Shown here: positions 30,632 to 43,989 of the stretch, piece by piece | Layout of the letters: each line of letters begins with the position of its first letter | How positions within the stretch are numbered: the stretch's first letter is position 1 | Assembly: GCF_021130785.1 (NCBI RefSeq) | Contig: NC_060211.1 | Coordinates: 123,019,001-123,083,000, forward strand | Source: Homalodisca vitripennis | Lineage: Eukaryota; Arthropoda; Insecta; Hemiptera; Cicadellidae | Length of the DNA stretch: 64,000 nucleotides | Reading direction: 5' to 3' | Program-made: the position numbers and the translations under genes | Notes under the pieces: generated by a model | Seen by the model: only the letters and a program-made list of their open reading frames with translations | Database searches by the model: none | What the model was told of the DNA's origin: nothing

Positions 30632-33449
30632 TTATTAAAAACTTCTTTATAGCTCTTCAGATGGTAACCATTCAAATGGTTTAGAAATATGAAATGGAAC
30701 TTTTATAAGTGGATATTTTTACAAAGATAATATTGGAGAGAATTTTACTAAATTAAGTACATTTTAACAAAACAATTTGTATCTTTCAATGATTTTTGGT
30801 TTAAAGTTTATTTATTGATGGAGTTTCTAAATATTTATAAATATTACGGTGTAAGTTACAGTATGCTCTACAATAATTATAGTTTTCCAAATATCGGTCT
30901 TTTTTATTTATATTTAATATCTAATTTTTGTTTTTAATGTTTTTTGTCTAAGAAACCAGTTTGTAGAGTTTAAATTTAACCCTATCTCTTGTTGTGTTTT
31001 TTACTGTAGATAATGAAACATAATAATATCCTCTGATATACACAGTTTGCATTCCTCTATTATTTCCAAATCCATTCCAATCCGAATGAATGATGGGTTG
31101 ATGGGTTCTTTCTTAAACCAAAGAATATCAAACGGATTTTTAAAATTTAAAATTTATTTCCGTTGTTTACTGTCACCGATACATTCACACATACAAAAAT
31201 TAGTAATCACCTAAAAGTAATTTGTTGGTTTCTTATATAAACACATTTATTAAAAAAGGATAAGATAGATAGAAATAAAATCAAAAAGGGTACGATATAC
31301 CCTTTTATCATTTTTTTTATATTTGGTTATAATTTCAATAAAATCATAAAATCGTGATTTGGTACCACAATAATCACGATTTTCTCAATACATTCCTTAT
31401 TTGGCTTACATTTACTACTATTATAGTAGTACCGTGATTGTATTGCACGCTACAGAGACTATATTATTCATTGAATTGCATGAAAAAATAAATTATTACA
31501 TCGAAAAAGTGTAGGATAAAATTAAACATACAAATCTTACCTATTTAACACAAATAAAAATTTGCTTCTGTGACAATAACATGTTAATCAATACAGAATC
31601 CATGTCGTAAACTATTTTCTTATTCTAGTTTAAAATAAAACACTTCCTAAGTTTTCTAAAATATAAAGCTAAATCTAGGAAGACTTTAAAAACTTTTAAT
31701 ATATTTAAATAATATTATTACATGGAAATCCTGCCTCTGCATTGTAGCAGTATGAACGTACAATTCAGTATCCAAAATATTTAGATATAAAAGTAAACTA
31801 TTAACACCAGACTCATTATACGTAAAGAGGAACACGACCAATACAATTTCTACATGCCATTATGGGGAAGCAATTAGTCCCACCTGCAGCGGATGTTATT
31901 GGAATGACCTAGATAGTGTTCACGTGAGAATAACTTTAGGAGGAATTGTTTTTGTTATAAATCGTAGGTTTGTATCTACGTATGAGAATTAAAACTGTTT
32001 TAATTTTATAAATTCAAATATTAGCATATATAAATATTAAAAAAATAAAAAATAAACATATAGTGCCGTGATTTTTTTTATTTTTACTTTAACGATTCTT
32101 TAGTATTTTGGGAAATAAATAATAATAAAAATAAAAAAGTGCTTTTTGTCGTTGTTATTAATGAACGGTCTTTTGACAAATATAGTTTTGCAGTATATTA
32201 CTTGCTAGCTAGTAGTTCCTTGTTAGAGATATAGCTTTATTATTAGTCAAACAAAAGAAAAAGACAAGACAATATGGAAATTGCTAAGAGAGAAGAAAGA
32301 ATAGGACTATTTAATAACTGAAGAAAAGGAGCTTACGGGGAAATCCCTATGGAAGCGGTGGGGGATTCAGAGTCGGAGGTAGAGAGACGGAAGAGAACAA
32401 GATCGGAGAACAAAAATCCACCCCCTGAGATGAGTGAGCGAGACCGAGGATATCGTGGACATATTCCACAAGGTAAGAGACTAGAAAGGATACGCTTGAA
32501 ATATTTACACGCTGGCTTCACTTTCTAAGTGAACTAAACAGCTAACTGTTAGAAATGAACTATCAGAATCTCAGTTTGAATCTCTCCAGAAGCTAATGTA
32601 AAAATGAGGAAGTGAGTGATCAGAGCTATATAGCGAAGCACTAGTTAAAGGTAATTATAACACCTGATAGAGAGGAGTTAAGACTTGTACTCTTACAATT
32701 ATTTCTAAATGCATATTCGTTTTCCTGTATTTAATACTTTTAAAACAATTTAATATTGAAATGAAATAAAATAAAATAAAGCTAACTTTTTCAAAGTACT
32801 ACCCATTAAACATATTAAATTTCGGAATGTCCCTTCTATTGTGAAAGGATTTTGAAAACGACGTTCTGAAACAACAGTATTACTTGGTGTCTAGTTCAAC
32901 TCCGAGTTCACTCAACCTCTTGGGCTTACTGCGTCTGATAAACACTCCTTAAGCAGCCTATCAGTCACCCATCTCCTTGTCCTATGCCTTGGTCGGGCAC
33001 GTTAGAAGACCTTAGACTGGATCACACCTCTTTTTCCCAGCACTTTTATGATCGTATTGAGCGTCATATGTGCTGTAATTTTGTTCTGAACCACAGTCTT
33101 TGTGTTAAAGCGTTCATCCACAATACTAGAGTAGGATGTTCCAGAATTTTGAACTATATTAAATCTGTATCTATTCATTGTTCTAAGACTTAGGATGGGC
33201 GCTTTGAGCTATCTTAGATTGAGTCCTGAATTTTTATCCCAGCATCATTGATGGATGGATCCAACGCTTAGTTGGATGTCTTGTTGGGTTTCAAGTTCTA
33301 CTTCTGTTTCATATTTTTTAAAATTACCAAAGTTTGATTACTATAGTTATACTCCTGATTATACTTTATAGCTCATTAGAAGGCATTATCTCCATAATAA
33401 GGTTTGTTTGTTAGAATTCACCAGAACATCTTTACTGTAGGCTTATTAC
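30632..33449. other. Gene-free stretch with one possible orphan exon
   Basis: AT-rich and without recognisable repeats, except the candidate exon at 32349-32475 and a mildly GC-richer patch at 32880-33190 of unknown origin. Confidence 0.4.
32349..32475 (+). CDS. Possible orphan first exon
   Basis: From an ATG at 32349 the plus strand reads about 42 codons of charged sequence (VERRKRTRSENKNPPPEMSE in the middle), then meets an excellent donor, CACAAG|GTAAGAG. The patch is far richer in G and A than its surroundings. No partner exon or family was recognised. It could be a real start exon, a fragment of a mobile element, or chance. Confidence 0.2.
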
Positions 33450-34460
33450 GCTTCTCGAAGGTGTAAGAATGATATCGGTAATGAAGCTTCCAGGCAGAGT
33501 TAATAACTAAACGAATTCTTACGCAAAATATGAGACAAACAAGAGCGATAGTTCCACGAAGGTTAAAGAATGATATCGGTAACGAGGCTTCGAAGCAGTG
33601 TTAATAACTAAACGAATTCTTACGCAAAATATGAGACAAACAAGAGCGATAGTTCCACGAAGGTTAAAGAATGATATCGGTAACGAGGCTTCGAAGCAGT
33701 GTTAATAACTAAACGAATTCTGACGCAAAATATGAGACAAACAAGAGCGATAGTTCCACGAAGGTTAAAGAATGATATCGGTAACGAGGCTTCGAAGCAG
33801 TGTTAATAACTAAACGAATTCTTACGCAAAATATGAGACAAACAAGAGCGATAGTTCCACGAAGGTTAAAGAATGATATCGGTAACGAGGCTTCGAAGCA
33901 GTGTTAATAACTAAACGAATTCTTACGCAAAATATGAGACCAACAAGAGCGATAGTTCCACGAAGGTTAAAGAATGATATCGGTAATGAGGCTTCGAAGC
34001 AGTGTTAATAACTAAACGAATTCTTACGCAAAATATGAGACAAACAAGAGCGATAGTTCCACGAAGGTTAAAGAATGATATCGGTAACGAGGCTTCGAAG
34101 CAGTGTTAATAACTAAACGAATTCTTACGCAAAATATGAGACAAACAAGAGCGATAGTTCCACGAAGGTTAAAGAATGATATCGGTAACGAGGCTTCGAA
34201 GCAGTGTTAATAACTAAACGGATTATGACGCAAAATATGAGACCAACAAGAGCGATAGTTTCCACGAAGGTGTAAGAATGATATCGGTAATGAGGCTTCG
34301 AAGCAGTGTTAATAACTAAACGGATTATGACGCAAAATATGAGACCAACAAGAGCGATAGTTCCACGAAGGTGTAAGAATGATATCGGTAATGAGGTTTC
34401 GAAACATGGTTAATAACTAAACGGATTATGATGCAAAATATGAGGGCCAACAAAAGCGAT
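33450..34460. repeat. 101-bp satellite, about ten copies
   Basis: The mark TGATATCGGTAA recurs at 33470, 33571, 33672, 33773, 33874, 33975, 34076, 34177, 34279 and 34380, an almost perfect 101-bp period. Inner copies are nearly identical. The first and the last two or three are more diverged (GGTGTAAGAATG instead of GGTTAAAGAATG), the pattern expected from unequal exchange. Confidence 0.97.
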
Positions 34461-35660
34461 GTCCAGAACTACACTTTAACATCCTAACAACCGTAATGGT
34501 TGACTGATATCTTGGCAGTGTTTTCTTATTCAATGTCCTCATCGAGAAAGTCACGTATCAAAACATTTCACAGACAAATTTATTTTATAATTTAAAGTTC
34601 CTATGATATTACAGACTGTGATATTAAAAAAGCGTGTCTTCTCTTCTATACATTGGAAAACTATAAAATATTATTTCTGGTAAAATCTTCCTCAGAAATA
34701 TTGTTGCTACAGAATACTACCATAATCCGTCCTCAAATTATGATTCCGCATAAGTCACACGAGATGAAAACTCATGTATTCTCATGAATGAGGTACAGCC
34801 TCTGAATTCTTTTACCGCTGAGTGAATAACGTGGAATAATATTATAGCGGTTTCAAAGAGCGAATTGGGCCCAGGTACTTATTGAGAAACGTAAATAAGT
34901 AACCGAATTTCATATGGAGGAATATGCGCAGTTCACACATAACATACTGGATTTTTGTGTATGTTTTGTGCCATTTGTAGTGGATTATACTATTATTATG
35001 AACTATATATGAAAAACCAAACCTTTAATCTAGCTTGAGAATTAATTAACCATAAAAAAATCTATCTATCGAAATCAACGTTATAAAAACAAAAAGATCA
35101 GATATATTTATATAAATAAGTAACAATGTTACTTATTTTAACATGGTTGTAATTGCCTAATATTACATGTTAAAAATAACATGTTAAGTAAAATCATATT
35201 TTACTTGTAATAGAGAATATTACTCTTAGATACGACTAATCCTTGCAAAAATATTTGTTTTCCGTATTTTTATAGTAATATTTTAAGTACAAAACACGAA
35301 ATACCAATATTTTGGTTCAAATAAATTTAAAATATACAGCAGCTCGTGTTTAGACATTTGACGACGTATAGAATAAGCAGTTATTTGACCACATTTTACT
35401 TATTATGGTGTAAAGTAAAAAAAACGGACAAAAGCCTTTTATTGAAAACTGTCAATCACACGCGGCTTACCGCGTGATTTCCTAATTAATATAGATAATC
35501 ATTTTTAAATCAATGTAATAAACACAACTAAAAATAAGTATTGTTCAAAGGAAGATATTCCAGTCTCCTTTACAATAATGGAACTTTAATTTTAATGAGC
35601 AAGGTTTAGAAGTCCTAAAGTCAATCAGTGAAATTGTTTTTTCATGAGTTCCAGTAAAAA

Positions 35661-35663
<3 letters not shown>
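34461..35663. other. Gene-free AT-rich stretch
   Basis: Nothing recognised beyond the decayed last satellite unit at the left edge. Confidence 0.4.

Positions 35664-35691
<28 letters not shown>
35664..35691. repeat. Short (AT)n microsatellite
   Basis: Alternating TA followed by TTTA repeats. Confidence 0.9.
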
Positions 35692-35696
<5 letters not shown>

Positions 35697-36149
35697 TTAT
35701 TTATTTATTCAATGGCTCCAACGTTGTATGTAACAGTAGAAATATTTTAGAACATAGTGGAGAACACTGTCATAGTAAACACATTGAAAACGCTTATAAT
35801 GTAATGTGATAGATCCCTATAATAATTTTGAATATGTTAGACCTGTTTACGTTAGGCTTACGTATTATACAGTGTCCATTGTTAGTAGGTGCAAAAGTTA
35901 AAACAAAATCCCAATCGCTCTTATTTCAGTTCTTGCGTATGAACAAGCTTTTCTGGTTCAAATCTATTTTATTTCTTATGCCATCCACAATTTCAGAAGT
36001 ATTTACGTACGTACTCGATCTAAGAAGCCGAAAATTAATAAAAGTAAAAATTAGTATGATTTTGATCCTTGTAATCTTATCCAAGTCTAAGTGATTCCTA
36101 GGGCCCTAGTATCATTTGTGTTTCTCCTGATCAAGAAAATTACGTTCGT

Positions 36150-36800
36150 CTGAGAAGGCAATTTCAGTCTAAATGTGTTTAAATCTGAAAATTTTAAGCT
36201 TCTTCTGGTATTATGTAATTTCAGTGTCTTAATAGCGTTGTAATTGTTGCCTCGATAAAAAATACATACAAAGTTCCAAAAAGTCTTCTTCTGGTCAAAA
36301 CGTGTTCACTTCCGGCTATTGTAATATAATTCTGGTGCCATAGTAGTTAACTCTAGCATTGTTCCCCAAATGAGAAAATAAAAATAAACAATACGTTGGT
36401 CCGAAAAGTCTACTTAGGCCAAGGAGTGATTACGTTCGGCCATTGGTAAATTTGGAACGTGTATTTCTGTAATAACATTTATATTGTTACTGCAGCAGGA
36501 AAAAATATAAATACATAAATCTGAAATTGTATTGTTGGCCACAATAGTGAATACCATAGTAATTTAAACCCATTCTAAGGTATGTTTGGTGCCATAGTAG
36601 AGTTTGCATCGTTTTCCTCCTCAATAAAATACAGACATACACAGGTCTTGAAAGTATTCTTTAGCATCTACCTCAGATGCCGTAGTAGAGTTTCCATTTT
36701 TGTTCCTATTGAGAAAATATATAATGCGTTGGTCTAACACGTCTACTTTAGTAAAAGCGACAAAATCCGCCCATTGCGATCTACCGCTGGTCTAAAGCGT
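36150..36800. repeat. Degenerate long-period repeat (also 39900-40300)
   Basis: A loose motif recurs: GGTGCCATAGTAG then AGTTT or AACTCT, a CATTGTTCC-like box, ATGAGAAAATA or AATAAAATA, and TTGGTC then AAGTCTACTT. Examples begin near 36335, 36588 and 36676. Weaker relatives lie at about 39915, 40120 and 40245. Spacing is irregular (about 90-250 bp). It looks like an old tandem array that the Tc1-like element later interrupted. Confidence 0.45.
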
Positions 36801-38249
36801 TTTGGTTGCCAGTAGTCTGTTCAGGGCATAATACACATGTGTCAAGTTTAAAATTTCTAGTACAGTATCAGTAAGTTGTGAATCAAAATATACATCTTCT
36901 ACACCTATTTCACCTCCTATTCGTGGTTTAAATCACGAACTTTACTTTAAACGAAAAACTTTACTTTATCTGTTGAGAGTAGGACACGTTTATTTAAAAA
37001 CTGCATCGTTCTAGTTCTAGTCCAATTATTCTAGTTCTATATTTATATAGAATAGTGATTATATATATACTCACTATACTAATATAATATTTTTAGAGCT
37101 TGAAACTTTATTTTAGCCTCTATGAGAGCATGAGCCACGTATGTGGTAACATTTTATCTAAGTAAGACATCGTAAATTAAAACAAATTATACTGTAGTTC
37201 TTTTACGGTAGAACCAGTTTTTAAACGCGAATTTGAGGTAGATCTTCACGAACATGCTTTTCCTCACCTATTTACGAGATAAAAACGCGCGCGTACTTGT
37301 GTGTTTGGGTGTGTGACATTAGATATTCCTTCGACATCAGGGTTGAAAAACAAAAATATGGAGTTCCAAGGAATCTCAATTCTATTTCAATGTGATAGGT
37401 GTTCGACCTTTATATAGATGTTTTTTAATTTTTCTATGTTAATAATGACTTAGTGTACTAAGTTTTGTATTCCTAAGAAACTGGGAACTTTTGAAACAAA
37501 ACACATAGATCTCCAAACTCCATTTAATTCGTATGGATAGTTGAATTTTATGAAAATAATTTTACTCGTCTTTTGAGGCATAATACTTAAGAGTCAAACG
37601 ACTATGTCTCCACGACATAAAGAAATTGAAAACAATTGTTCTTATATGGGTACGTCCAATCCAACACATGTTTGATCTTTATGAAATACTTTTATATTTA
37701 TTTTTAATTCATTAAGTATATTTCTTCCAAATTTCAACTTTCTAGGATATCGGAAAGTTGGAGATTTAGTGATAAGTGAGTGAGTGGGAGCTTTCTCATA
37801 TTTAAAATTATATTTGTTTTAAAGCTTAGTTATATTTAAAACTGAGCTTAACTAAGGCCTAATGTTGTTATGAAGAAAATATTTTGATTTAAATCAAAGA
37901 TGCGGAGAAATTTAATAATGAATATCCAGCTCTACACTCCATATACAGATGTAATACACGATAGATAGCACCAGACAATGCTAAATAAAGAAAAAGTTAA
38001 AGTTTCATGAAAAATAAAAAAGCGAATATCAGTTATTTAAAATCAAGATTATTATATTTAATAGTTATAGTCTCTTTATAACCAAATAATAACGATTGGT
38101 AGACACAGTCTGTAGGTCAAGACTGATCCACCTAAACTTTGTTCCCAATTAAACTTCGGCTAAAGTTTGAGTACAACTTCAGTTAAACAGCTAGTATCCA
38201 AACCCTTCCGTTGATGGGCTGTTAATAGAGATGGTTTAATGATATTTTA
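36801..38249. other. Gene-free AT-rich stretch
   Basis: Nothing recognised. Confidence 0.4.
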
Positions 38250-39608
38250 CAGTACCGCTCAAATTAATTGGAACACCAGGTAAACGACTACGATTCTTAA
38301 AAGAAAGACAATTTATTGATCAAAAAAATTACAAACAGCTCCCTAATAATTAATATGTCCTCCTTTGTGTTTTATAACCTCTTCACAGCGTTTTGGCATT
38401 GATTCTATGAGTTTTTTGCATATATTTTTTGTTTCTTCATCGTGGAACCATATTTTGATTACAGCATTAATCATGGATGTTTTTGTAGTACAATATTCTT
38501 TGGCAATCCTTTTTTTTAGTAATAGCCCATAGATTTTCGATTAGGTTTAAATTGGGTGAATTGCCAGGCCATTCAAAAACCGTTATTTTGTTCTCAGAAA
38601 AAAAATTCTTGCATTTTTTTTAGATGTATAGCATGGAGCCGAGTCTTGTTGAAAAATTCCATTGCTTTCTGGAAACATTTGCAAAAGGAGTGGAACGACT
38701 CTTCTTTCTAATAAAGCAATGTATTTGTCTGAGTTCATCATACCTTCTATGGGAACTAATGGACCTGGACCATTATAGGACATACAGCCCCAAAACATTT
38801 TTTGGGTGGATGTTTTGGTTGTTGAAGGATGTGAGCTGATGTCTTAACTTCATTCACACTTCTGCGGACAAAGTTAACTTTATGTCCCTGAACCAAAAAA
38901 TGTGTTTCATCAGAGAAAAGGACATTTTTCCACTGTTCAACAGTGAACTGTTTGTAGGTTTTAGCCCACTGCAAGCGTTTCTTCTTCATTGCTACAGTAA
39001 GAAGCTGCTTTTTCTTAGGTCGGTAAGCTTTTCGCCCAACTTCAGACAGTCTTCTTTTAACAGTACTAACATGAATATTAACCCAATTTTTTGTTAATTT
39101 CTCGTGCCAAATCTACAGCTGACAACCTGGGGTTGATCTTACTAGTCCTAATTAATTGGTGGTCAGTTTGTGGTGTGGTTTTCCTTTTACGACCACAATT
39201 TCCTATTCTGTTAGCAGAAAAGGAGCCAGTCTCATTAAATTGCTTAACAATTCGGTTAACAGTAGCTAGGCCTACTTTACATTCTTCAGCTATCATCCTC
39301 TGAGATATATTTCCATACTGATGTAGTGTAATAATCTTGCTACGTTTTCTAGATGTGGTATACATCAGTTGAGTTATTGAAAAACTATAATAGTTTGTTA
39401 AACAAACACAAAAACGCGCAACAATAACACAATTCACACAATACTTTCACTTAAAATGTGTTCAACACAAAGAATCACATGTGCACTAACTGCTTTTGAG
39501 GTTAGGTTGTTAGTTTGTTCAATACAAGTGATGTAGCAGTGATGCCAACTGTCGCATGATAAAAAGAGTGAAATTCCCTGTGTGTTCCAATTAATTTGGG
39601 CGGTACTG
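38250..39608 (-). mobile_element. Tc1/mariner-type transposon, about 1.36 kb
   Basis: The terminal inverted repeats are about 28 bp, CAGTACCGCTCAAATTAATT on the left and the complement ending at 39608. A TA dinucleotide sits at both tips, as expected for TA target duplication. The single gene inside is on the minus strand and is broken. Confidence 0.95.
38343..39365 (-). pseudogene. Tc1-like transposase, frameshifted
   Basis: The start is taken at the ATG at 39365 (MYTTSRKRSK). An amino-terminal helix-turn-helix (ISQRMIAEECKVGLATVNRI) is followed by the DDE catalytic core. The first Asp is in FSDETH, the second in QQDSAPCY. The glutamate is in a NLNLIEN motif, where the usual SPDLNPIEN has Asn in place of Asp. 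The stop is at 38343. At least three frame changes break the gene (A-run at about 39078, near 38760, and near 38590). The enzyme would cut and paste the element at TA sites; this copy cannot. Confidence 0.92.
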
Positions 39609-39610
39609 TA

Positions 39611-41229
39611 TCTACTTTGATTTATATGTTAACTAACTGTTACCGTAGTAACTTTTAAAATCGAAATCTTTATAAAACTTAGTAAAAGCACAGATTGTTA
39701 TACTCGTATGATGGAGTCCTATATGTCATCCTTAGTCATCCTTAACTAGGCATATATCAGGTATTGTTCATTCTGAAGCGTACCAGATTTTTACCTGACT
39801 CATATCAAATTTTGCACGTGTAAAAAACAATATCTAGTTTGAATTATTAATAAATATTTAAGAAATAAAATAATACATAATGCAAAATATATTTCAAAAG
39901 CCACAGTAAATTCTGTCTTGGTGCCCCAATGAATAATGTAAACACAAAGGTTCTGGAAACCCACTTCGAAAAAAATATTTACTTCAAACTTCGTCCTATA
40001 CTCAGAAGCGAGTATATATTTCCAGTGCTATTAATGGAGTGTCATAATTAGTTATGAGAAGCCTACTTCGGTAAAAAGCTGCCTAATGTAATATCTACCG
40101 TATATATTCAAAAAAACAGTACCACAGTTGAGTTTGCCTTATTGCCCCGATAAAATTATTATACACGTTTGTAACTATCGAATAACTAGTTTGATCAAAT
40201 AGAGACCAGTTCCGATTCTAGAAATATATATTCATTATGAGGTGTTTCCAATGCTATGGTTGAGTTTTCCTTGTCCCAATAAAGAGAATTTACATAAATA
40301 AGTAAGGCTATTACGGTCAAGAGGGAAATATTATCTATTATGAGTGAAAATAATTGTTAAGGTAACGCAATTTCCATAAATAATCGTAATAAGATTTTAC
40401 GTTGTAAATTCTTTTGTTTCTCGTACTTTAGTTTTGGGACAAAACGAATCATTTAGGCATGTAATTGTTCATTTTTCTTCATGCCACTTTTAAAATGCCA
40501 CATCGAAATGTCAGGGAAGCCCACCAGTTTGGAATACTGTACATGAAAACATCCACATGTTGGATTATTCAGATTGATTTTATAACAGGGTTTAAATAGT
40601 GTTGCATGATGTTTTAAATTCATCACTTGTGCATTGTGGAGTAAAATTTACTTAGAAATTTCAAATATATGAGTTACAATACTGATAAATCAGTGTAAAA
40701 AATATTATTTTATGCAAATTTAAATGTAAAAAAATTTACCAGCCTACTCGTCAACTGTGTAAACAGTTGTTTTTTAGTATCAGTTAAATATGAAAGAAAA
40801 ATACAATGTTTTACAAAAGAGTATTTTACAAACGAATTAGCAGAATTAGTACACTAGTTCTTGAGATTAACTCTTAGCAACATATTTTGCGTTAAACCTT
40901 TCCGTATATCTTTCTCTTATATTTTTGTTTCAGATATCGTGAGTAAGGAGAAATATTTTTAGAGAAAATTGTCACATGTTAAGGTTATCCTCACAAGCAG
41001 CAGAATTTTAGCCACGTAGAACGTCATGACAAATGTTTAAACAATAATATAAACTATCCTGAAAATAGAGAATGATATCAACAATAAAATAAAACAAATT
41101 TGTTGGAAAATCTGTTGTTACTTATTTGTTTTAAAAATCAGACCCTTACTTTCAGAAAGATCCAAGTAATTTTTACAAAAATTTACAACTTACATAGGGA
41201 CATTTTCTTACTAATTATTATTTTTCACA
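39611..41229. other. Gene-free AT-rich stretch
   Basis: Contains weak relatives of the 36.2-36.8 kb degenerate repeat at 39900-40300. Otherwise nothing recognised. Confidence 0.4.
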
Positions 41230-43119
41230 ACGTTTGTTCAATGATTATATACATCTTTAATGAATTGTAACATTAAACGAACGAAGGGCTATTTCATCCT
41301 TAAAACAAAACAAAAGTATAGTAATTTTACCTGCCGACAAAGGAGATTCTGTTGTGATTTTAGATATTAATGATTATGTATAACGAAATTGAAAAACAAC
41401 TACAAGACTTAGAATTTTACAAACCAATTGATCAAGATCCAAAAGCTAAATTCAACGATGAAATAAGAGAATACTTGTTGCAAGAAGGTTCCAAAGAAGA
41501 CATCAATATGGAAACCCTTAATTTATTAGTCCCAAAAACACCTCGAACACCGGTATTTTACATATTACCCAAAATTCACAAACCTTCAAGACTACCTCCA
41601 GGAAGACCCATTGTTTCCGGCTACGGATCTCCAACCGAACGGATTTTAAGTTATGTGGATGAACTTTTACAACCCTTTGTCAAGAATTTGAACTCTTATG
41701 TGAAGAACACAGATCATTTTATCGAAAGGCTCAGTGAAATTAGACAACCACTCCCAAATGACATTTTGTTAGTGACTATTGATGTACAATCACTATATAC
41801 CAACATTCCACACAGTGAAGGTAAACAGTATGTAACTTCATTTTTAAACAATAGGCCAAGCAATTCGAAACCTAGCACAAATTTTATAGTTACTTTTAAT
41901 TAATATGATACTCACAATGAATAATTTTAAATTTAGAGATCAAAATTACCTACAAGTTAATGGTACAGAAATGGGAACTAGGATGGCACCTTCCTATGCA
42001 AACCTATTTATGGGTAAGCTCGAAGAAGATTTTCTGAAATCTCAGCCACACAAACCTCTCGTTTGGCTGAGATTTATAGATGATATTTTTGTGATCTGGG
42101 AACATGGTAAAACTTTATTGGAAACTTTTTTAAAACAACTCAATTTATTTTCATTTTTAAAATTTACTTGGAATTTTTCTTCTAAAACTGTAACATTTTT
42201 GGACTTAGACATTTTTATACAACACGGCTATCTAAAGACAAAAATTCATGTAAAGGAAACTAATACCATGCATTACCTACACTATAACAGTTGCCATCCT
42301 GTTCACATCAAAAAGTCCATACCAAAAAGCCTATCAATCCGAGCAAAAAATTTATGTTCAAACAACTCGGATTACCACCATTATATAGAAACATTATCTA
42401 AAGCTTTTACTGCTAGGAACTACCCTACCAAGATTATTAGAAATCAAATTAACAAATCGAAAATAAATAACAACAGCAGCATGAACAAGAAAAATTATAC
42501 AGATGATCCTAAATTTATTACGCAATATTTCCCGGGGCTACATAAAACTAACAATATATTAAAAACGGCCTACAACATTTTAGAATCATCCCCTTTGACA
42601 AATAGTTTGTTTTCAAAACCCCCGAGAATTATTTTTAGTAAAGTCCCTAATCTGAAGAACCTTCTGGTAAGACCTAAATTATTGCCTAACCAAATTCCAA
42701 ATTCAGATGCTGATCAAAAGTTTTTAGGTTGCCATTCTTGCGAAGACAAGCGTTGTGCTACATGCAAAATTCTAAATCCTTCTAAAACTTTTACAAGTAG
42801 CACAACTAATAAAACATACCAAATTTCAAATAACATTAACTGTAAATCGAAAAATGTAATCTATCAGTTGTCTTGCAAATTTTGTCCCAAGGACTATATT
42901 GGATTAACGACAAATCCCTTACATATTAGGATGAATAACCATCGGTCTTCCGGAATAACCAACAGACAAGACGACAAATTGGTTTCGCAACATGCATTGG
43001 CTCATAACGAAATATTTAATAATTGTTACACATTAAAAGGGATTTGTAAAGTACCAGAAGATTCTTCAAAAATTCAATTAGAAAATTTAGAACAAGCATA
43101 TCAATTAGTCACTAAGTAA
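41230..43119 (+). pseudogene. Penelope-like retroelement (reverse transcriptase plus GIY-YIG), 5'-truncated
   Basis: Three frame pieces. About 41250-41383 has the SIVILPADKGDSVVILD signature that precedes the reverse transcriptase in this class. 41370-41903 has YILPKIHKP and the motif A region DVQSLYTNIP. 41905-43119 has GTRMAPSYANLF, the catalytic FIDDIFVIW, a Cys-rich segment (CHSC...CATC) and a GIY-YIG-type endonuclease start VIYQLSCKFCPKDYIGLTT followed by the conserved Arg-His region. Frameshifts lie near 41365 and 41895-41905. The element copies itself by target-primed reverse transcription. The 5' part of the frame is missing, typical of truncated insertions. Confidence 0.9.
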
Positions 43120-43535
43120 AAATTACCTTTTGGATTAAATAAGAAATGATCTGTTAAAATAGTCTAAATTAATCTAGCAAATCTAAAACAATGTATTGTC
43201 TATATTTAAGTTTATTAATTTTATTAAAATTTTATTAATTTTTTATGAATGTACAACTACAAAACTACAAAATTGTTAATATTTAATTTAATTTTATGCT
43301 GTTAGAACGCCTTTTATGTTATTAATCTAAATTTTAATTTTAATATAAAGCCCTTTTTAGTATAATATACCAAGGAGTTTATAAATTACAGTATAAGTCA
43401 GAATAGAATATTTCAGCTGATTATAAAAATTCATATGTTTACTTTTAATTCTTACATTATATACACTTTTTGTACCTTTTTGAAAACGCCATAAACGTCA
43501 AAATATTAAAGGATTTATATGAAGTCTTTTTCTTC

Positions 43536-43538
<3 letters not shown>
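43120..43538. other. Non-coding tail of the Penelope-like element
   Basis: Very AT-rich and without features. It is probably the 3' untranslated region of the retroelement, running into the (AT)n that hosts the Polinton. Confidence 0.5.
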
Positions 43539-43605
<67 letters not shown>

Positions 43606-43617
43606 TATATATATATA
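43539..43617. repeat. (AT)n at the left flank of the Polinton
   Basis: Alternating AT with one AATA interruption. The last six bases before the element are TATATA. Confidence 0.95.
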
Positions 43618-43989
43618 AGTAGATAATAATATGGGGTTCCTGGCGCACTTTCGGAGCCAACCGAAAAGCAATGTAAAATACTGTTCAATGTACCATAAAG
43701 GAAGCTGAGAAATAACACAGCAAATCTCAATGAAAAATTAACCGAATCTACAGTCGTTCGTCTCCAAAAGCGATCGGTACATTACTATCTACTCTGTGGA
43801 ATGAAAAAATTAACCAAATCTACAGCTGTTTGCTTCTACTTTCTTAAGCTGTGCTTTGTAAAATGTTGTCAAATCTGCTACGAATAAAGGAAAAATCTTC
43901 GAAATCTTAATAAAATTTAATCAATTTAAAACATTTTTACTAAAAACATACTGTACTTTAATAAAAAACTTTTCTACTAAATAAACAAC

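Noticed and set aside
33450..34460. CRISPR-like array
   Set aside because: The 101-bp units are repeated end to end without unique spacers, in a eukaryotic context; this is a satellite.
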